Origin: an uncultured Clostridia bacterium
Lineage (GTDB): Bacteria; Bacillota; Clostridia; Oscillospirales; Ruminococcaceae
Assembly: GCA_937891895.1 (NCBI GenBank)
Contig: CALATN010000186.1
Span: 1-43,685, forward strand
Length of the DNA: 43,685 nucleotides
Direction: 5' to 3'
Shown: one piece after another, positions 40,617 through 43,685 of the stretch
Position numbering within the stretch: position 1 is the stretch's first letter
How the letters are laid out: the number at the start of each line of letters is the position of its first letter
Made by a program: the position numbers and the translations under genes
Notes under the pieces: model-generated
Databases searched by the model: none
What the model was told of the DNA's origin: nothing
What the model saw: only the letters and a program-made list of their open reading frames with translations

Positions 40617-42404
40617 ATGGTAGATAATAACTTCTTTTTAAAATATCATTATTTAGCTGAAGCTATTATGGATGGCAAGACATATAATAATTTCTGTTTT
40701 GATAGCATCGGAATTGATACCCCTTATGAAGGTGATTATGTTTTGGCTTATATACTTACCTCAGAATATATACATGAGCAGATACTTGAGAAAGCAATTC
40801 GAGAAGCATTCAGTTTGAATAAAGAAGAATATATTAATTTTGATATAAGTATGTATTTTAATGATACCGATTTAAAAGATGAGTTAAAACATGTTCTTTC
40901 CAAGGAGGACAACACCCAAACTTATTTTAAAAGTAGTGCGGTAAATGATAGTGATCAACTCGTAACCGATATTAATTATATTTTAAAAATACTGCTTGCA
41001 TATGCCCAAAAGCATCAAAACAGTGGCAATATTTATTCTAAAGTAATTATAGCCTACTTACCTACAATCGTTTTTTCTTTTATAACTCAATATACTGCTG
41101 ATTTGCATAAAAACATTAATTCTACTTTTATTTTGGAAAAACTTATACAACCATATGTACATATAGAATTAAAAAAGAGCCAAGATATAAGAGATAAAAA
41201 TGAAACATATAAGAAGGCACGAAAAGCATTTAATATTACAATATTATATAATTCCATTTTGCGTAGTTGTAAAAATTATAACCTTGCATTATCATTTGTT
41301 TGGTTTGAACGTCATATAGGATCATATCAATATTATTTCAATAGTAATGAATATATTGAGGTAATTAATCAAATGTGTTCAAGTCTTAATAACATCAAAA
41401 ATATAAGAATTTCAAATGCTGTCTTGCTTAGCAATGGCATAATTAAACACATGAAAGAAGGAAGTCTTACAGAGACTATTATTGAAAAAACACTTGATTG
41501 TTTTAATATAGATTTAATCTGCGAATCAATATGTACATCTATTGATTCTAGGATAAATACGACAGCTTTTTATAAGGAAATTTTAGATACAGAGAATAAC
41601 GTCGAGCTCAAGAAGATTCTGAATTCTTCATTAAAAAAAGGGGGACAGAGTGAGCGTTGTTGCATGGTTTTAATAAACTTTATGTTTTATAACAATATGA
41701 GACACAGGAAAAATTTTATAAAGAACAAATCACTTTTTACTTTTAAGTGTAAAATGTTGACATCAAATGAACTAAAATTATCAAATGTGAAGTTTGGCAC
41801 ATTTGTTATAGATAGAGAGTATAATGACTTTGAAGTAATATCTGTACCCATTGGTTCTAATAAATTTATACTTTGCCCTAAAAATAATAATATTCTCATA
41901 AAAAAACTTGAGTTTAAAGAAGCTAGCATCGATATTATAGGTGCAGACAATGTAACAATAAATGGCAAAAGCGTTGGTGCAAAAATAACAGATGTTTGCT
42001 TAGACGATATAACGGTAGATGTTGATGCTGCTATTTATAGAGAAAAGAAGGAATCTAGACATAATCAGCATTTATGGATAGAAAAATTTCATTGCATAAA
42101 CGAAAAAAACTCATCCGATTTAGCATGTGTTATGTTTGGACTTAATTTCTACATAAACTGGAATGTGAATAAGGCTCCGGAACTACAACATAATCTTGAA
42201 ATGTTATATCAAAGTGGTGACATATTATTTTCGAGCGAAGTTTTACCACCGTTAAAAACATCATTTGATGGTGATATAGCAAATATGGATGAATACACGT
42301 ATGAACGGCCAAAGGTTTGTAGTGGTAGCTGCAACACAACAATTTGTAAAAGTAGTATTTCTGAAATCTGTGTATTGCCATGTAATAATGATTCAGATAA
42401 TTAA
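40617..42404 (+). CDS. Unrecognised 595-aa protein of the accessory segment
   Basis: I do not recognise this protein. It has no signal peptide and no clear membrane helix. The first two thirds look helical (Leu/Ile/Lys/Asn-rich). From about residue 380 it turns beta-rich, with strands such as KFILCPKNNNILIKKLEF. The C-terminal tail has five cysteines at 568, 572, 577, 585 and 589 (CX3CX4CX7CX3C), a possible metal site. An excellent AGGAGGT ribosome site and its own promoter and terminator make it a single-gene unit. Its AT-rich composition matches the retron, not the flanks, so it was probably acquired. A defence role is only suggested by the neighbourhood. Confidence 0.85.
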   Translation: MVDNNFFLKYHYLAEAIMDGKTYNNFCFDSIGIDTPYEGDYVLAYILTSEYIHEQILEKAIREAFSLNKEEYINFDISMYFNDTDLKDELKHVLSKEDNTQTYFKSSAVNDSDQLVTDINYILKILLAYAQKHQNSGNIYSKVIIAYLPTIVFSFITQYTADLHKNINSTFILEKLIQPYVHIELKKSQDIRDKNETYKKARKAFNITILYNSILRSCKNYNLALSFVWFERHIGSYQYYFNSNEYIEVINQMCSSLNNIKNIRISNAVLLSNGIIKHMKEGSLTETIIEKTLDCFNIDLICESICTSIDSRINTTAFYKEILDTENNVELKKILNSSLKKGGQSERCCMVLINFMFYNNMRHRKNFIKNKSLFTFKCKMLTSNELKLSNVKFGTFVIDREYNDFEVISVPIGSNKFILCPKNNNILIKKLEFKEASIDIIGADNVTINGKSVGAKITDVCLDDITVDVDAAIYREKKESRHNQHLWIEKFHCINEKNSSDLACVMFGLNFYINWNVNKAPELQHNLEMLYQSGDILFSSEVLPPLKTSFDGDIANMDEYTYERPKVCSGSCNTTICKSSISEICVLPCNNDSDN

Positions 42405-42406
42405 GA

Positions 42407-42450
42407 AAAACTGCTATCGGAAGATCAACCTTTCCGATAGCAGTTTTCTT
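42407..42450. terminator. Bidirectional terminator after orphan gene
   Basis: A 16-bp perfect stem (AAAACTGCTATCGGAA / TTCCGATAGCAGTTTT) with a 9-nt loop. It serves the orphan gene on + and the DUF4314 gene on -. Confidence 0.88.
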
Positions 42451-42659
42451 TATCCCACAACCTCAAACGCATCCACATCAACATTCAAAGCTAAAGTAGA
42501 CCCGTTGTCCCATCGGACATGAATTTGACCCATATCATCAACTACTCTGACCGTGCCTTCTAATCCGCAATACATCTGAGGTTCGCCTGACATGCAAATC
42601 AGACGCACTCTCATACCCGAGGTATACCTCGCCTTCAATTCATAAATCTCATCTCTCAT
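42450..42659 (-). CDS. DUF4314 domain protein
   Basis: A 69-aa protein with GMRVRLICM...GLEGTVRVVDDMGQIHVRWDNGSTLAL, the small SH3-like barrel of DUF4314. The family is frequent on conjugative and other mobile elements; its role is unknown. It starts within the last codons of the recombinase gene (11-nt overlap), with AGGAGGGTGAGG as ribosome site, so the two are co-expressed. The gene contains a 14-bp perfect palindrome at 42618-42631. Confidence 0.85.
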   Translation of the reverse strand: MRDEIYELKARYTSGMRVRLICMSGEPQMYCGLEGTVRVVDDMGQIHVRWDNGSTLALNVDVDAFEVVG

Positions 42660-43209
42660 AATTCCTCACCCTCCTATAAAACGCACTCTTGCTAAGTCCG
42701 ACCTTGCGCATAAACTCGACAGCAGTAACCTCACCGTTCTGCCACTTCCGATACAATTCATTCCAAAGCTGCTCATCAACAGCTTTGGATTTTCTGCCCG
42801 TGTATTTGCCCTGAGCCTTTGCAATAGCTATGCCCTCTTTCTGTCTGTCGAGGATATATCCACGCTCAAGTTCGGCAACAGCAGCAAATACCGTAAGCAT
42901 AAACTTTCCCGCAGGTGTAGCGGTATCAATACTCTCTTTCTTGCTAATAAATTCTACACCTTTCTCTGCCAGCAAATCAATCAGTTCAAGCAGGTCACGG
43001 GTGTTTCTTGCAAATCGTGAGATAGACTCAACAATAACCGTGTCACCTGTACGCACAAAACCAAGCATAGCCTTAAGCTGTGGCCTGTCCTTTGACTTGC
43101 CCGAAAGCTTGTCAATGTAAATCTTCTCGACCTCAAGCTGTTCCATCAGAACCTCCTGTCGAGCCGTGTTCTGTTCCTCGGTGGAAACTCTTATGTATCC
43201 GACCTTCAT
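42649..43209 (-). CDS. Small serine recombinase (resolvase/invertase family)
   Basis: A 186-aa site-specific recombinase. The catalytic Ser lies in GYIRVSTEEQ (Ser9), with the Arg-containing SISRFARN and the long E helix (AAVAELERGYILDRQKEGI). A C-terminal helix-turn-helix (about residues 150-183, KVGLSKSAFYRRV) binds the site. It could resolve or invert DNA of a mobile element. AGGAGGT lies before the ATG. The upstream nested repeats at 43285-43348 are a candidate site. Confidence 0.93.
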   Translation of the reverse strand: MKVGYIRVSTEEQNTARQEVLMEQLEVEKIYIDKLSGKSKDRPQLKAMLGFVRTGDTVIVESISRFARNTRDLLELIDLLAEKGVEFISKKESIDTATPAGKFMLTVFAAVAELERGYILDRQKEGIAIAKAQGKYTGRKSKAVDEQLWNELYRKWQNGEVTAVEFMRKVGLSKSAFYRRVRNYER

Positions 43210-43284
43210 AAATACCTCCTACCTACCGCTAAGGCGTCCTTTTAGACTACACTTCAACGGCACTCAAAAAATCAAGCATAAATA

Positions 43285-43348
43285 GTCCCGATAGAGTTGA
43301 AATCTGAATTGTGGCACGTTCCACAACCAAGACCAACCCTATCGGGAC
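43285..43348. repeat. Nested inverted repeats upstream of the recombinase gene
   Basis: GTCCCGATAG (43285-43294) and CTATCGGGAC (43339-43348) enclose TTGTGG/CCACAA (43309-43326). It could be a recombination site for the recombinase, a transposon end or the terminator of the acidic-protein gene. Confidence 0.5.
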
Positions 43349-43355
43349 ATTTTCA

Positions 43356-43685
43356 TCAGCACAACTCCATCATTCGCAGTTCTTCAATACACCTCTGCAT
43401 CTCCGCCGGCTCGTAAAGCATACACTCAATGTCAAACTCATCATAACCGTAATCATACAACATTACTACATCCTCCTCGTTTATCCCAAAGTAACCGGCA
43501 TACTCCGTCAGCATTTCGATTGCTGTGTCATCGTATGCCGTAGGGTGAAAAAAGCCGTAGTAATCTCCGTAAGTATCAGGAAACTCAAACTGCTGTACCT
43601 CGATTGCTCCGTAAGAATTGATACGCAGAATATCTCCGCAGGCAACATTGACCTTGCTGTAATTCACATAGCCAAGCTTCTTTAG
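43356..43685 (-). CDS. Strongly acidic protein, 5' end beyond the window
   Basis: The frame is open to the right edge; the GTG at 43667 lacks a convincing ribosome site, so the start probably lies outside. From that GTG, 103 residues include 22 Asp/Glu and only 4 Lys/Arg. The last part reads YDYGYDEFDIECMLYEP. High negative charge and a mobile-element setting are reminiscent of DNA-mimic antirestriction proteins, but no ArdA motif is clear, so I leave the function open. Confidence 0.65.
   Translation of the reverse strand, partial: LKKLGYVNYSKVNVACGDILRINSYGAIEVQQFEFPDTYGDYYGFFHPTAYDDTAIEMLTEYAGYFGINEEDVVMLYDYGYDEFDIECMLYEPAEMQRCIEELRMMELC

Noticed and set aside
1..43685. CRISPR arrays, rRNA genes and prophage structural genes
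   Set aside because: Looked for spaced direct repeats, rRNA-like stretches and phage gene order on both strands and saw none.

Overview
The window reads as chromosomal DNA of a motile, spore-forming anaerobe of the Clostridia, most likely close to Ruminococcus/Oscillospiraceae. This is inferred from a complete Rnf operon (CDGEAB order) preceded by apbE, NusG-II and Gx-transporter genes, the sporulation gene spoIIP, a Gram-positive late flagellar operon with the CsrA/FliW switch, many Cys-anchored lipoproteins, and consensus TTGACA-N17-TATAAT promoters. Most of the left 36 kb has even, moderate-GC composition. From about 36.5 to 42.4 kb the DNA is strikingly AT-rich and looks imported.

Layout. 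1-9.1 kb: end of a nucleotidyl cyclase, a sugar-isomerase-like protein, a CmpB-like membrane protein, a cyclophilin lipoprotein, rimO-pgsA, and on the minus strand a receptor-metallohydrolase-deformylase run (MCP, MBL fold, def-like); then an SPFH/RHH operon with an operator-like palindrome on its promoter. 9.1-15 kb: small membrane protein and spoIIP, a CarD-like regulator, a palindromic element, a large chemoreceptor and a lipoprotein. 15-23.6 kb: tRNA-Arg(CCG) and, on the minus strand, flgM-flgN-flgK-flgL-DUF6470-fliW-csrA-fliD-fliS-fliT-like, driven by a textbook sigma-28 promoter. 23.8-30.8 kb: apbE and the Rnf operon; ApbE should flavinylate RnfD and RnfG. 30.9-36.3 kb: metG with an unusual leader, a candidate small RNA, feoB and a lipoprotein.

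From 36.4 kb: tRNA-Pro(CGG), followed by the AT-rich accessory segment. It holds a retron: an OLD-like ATPase/TOPRIM effector, an msr-msd RNA with clear a1/a2 repeats and its own promoter, and a retron-type reverse transcriptase. Next come a promoter-bearing gene remnant on the minus strand, an unrecognised 595-aa protein with its own promoter and a cysteine-patterned tail, then mobile-element genes (DUF4314, small serine recombinase, a strongly acidic protein running off the edge).

The retron with its non-coding RNA is the main system here. Secondary points are a CsrA-type hairpin in the flagellar operon, a uORF and hairpin leader on metG, a small-RNA candidate with an anti-Shine-Dalgarno stretch, and a tRNA promoter that overlaps the terminator of the flagellar operon. 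All family assignments come from reading the translated sequences; no database search was run.
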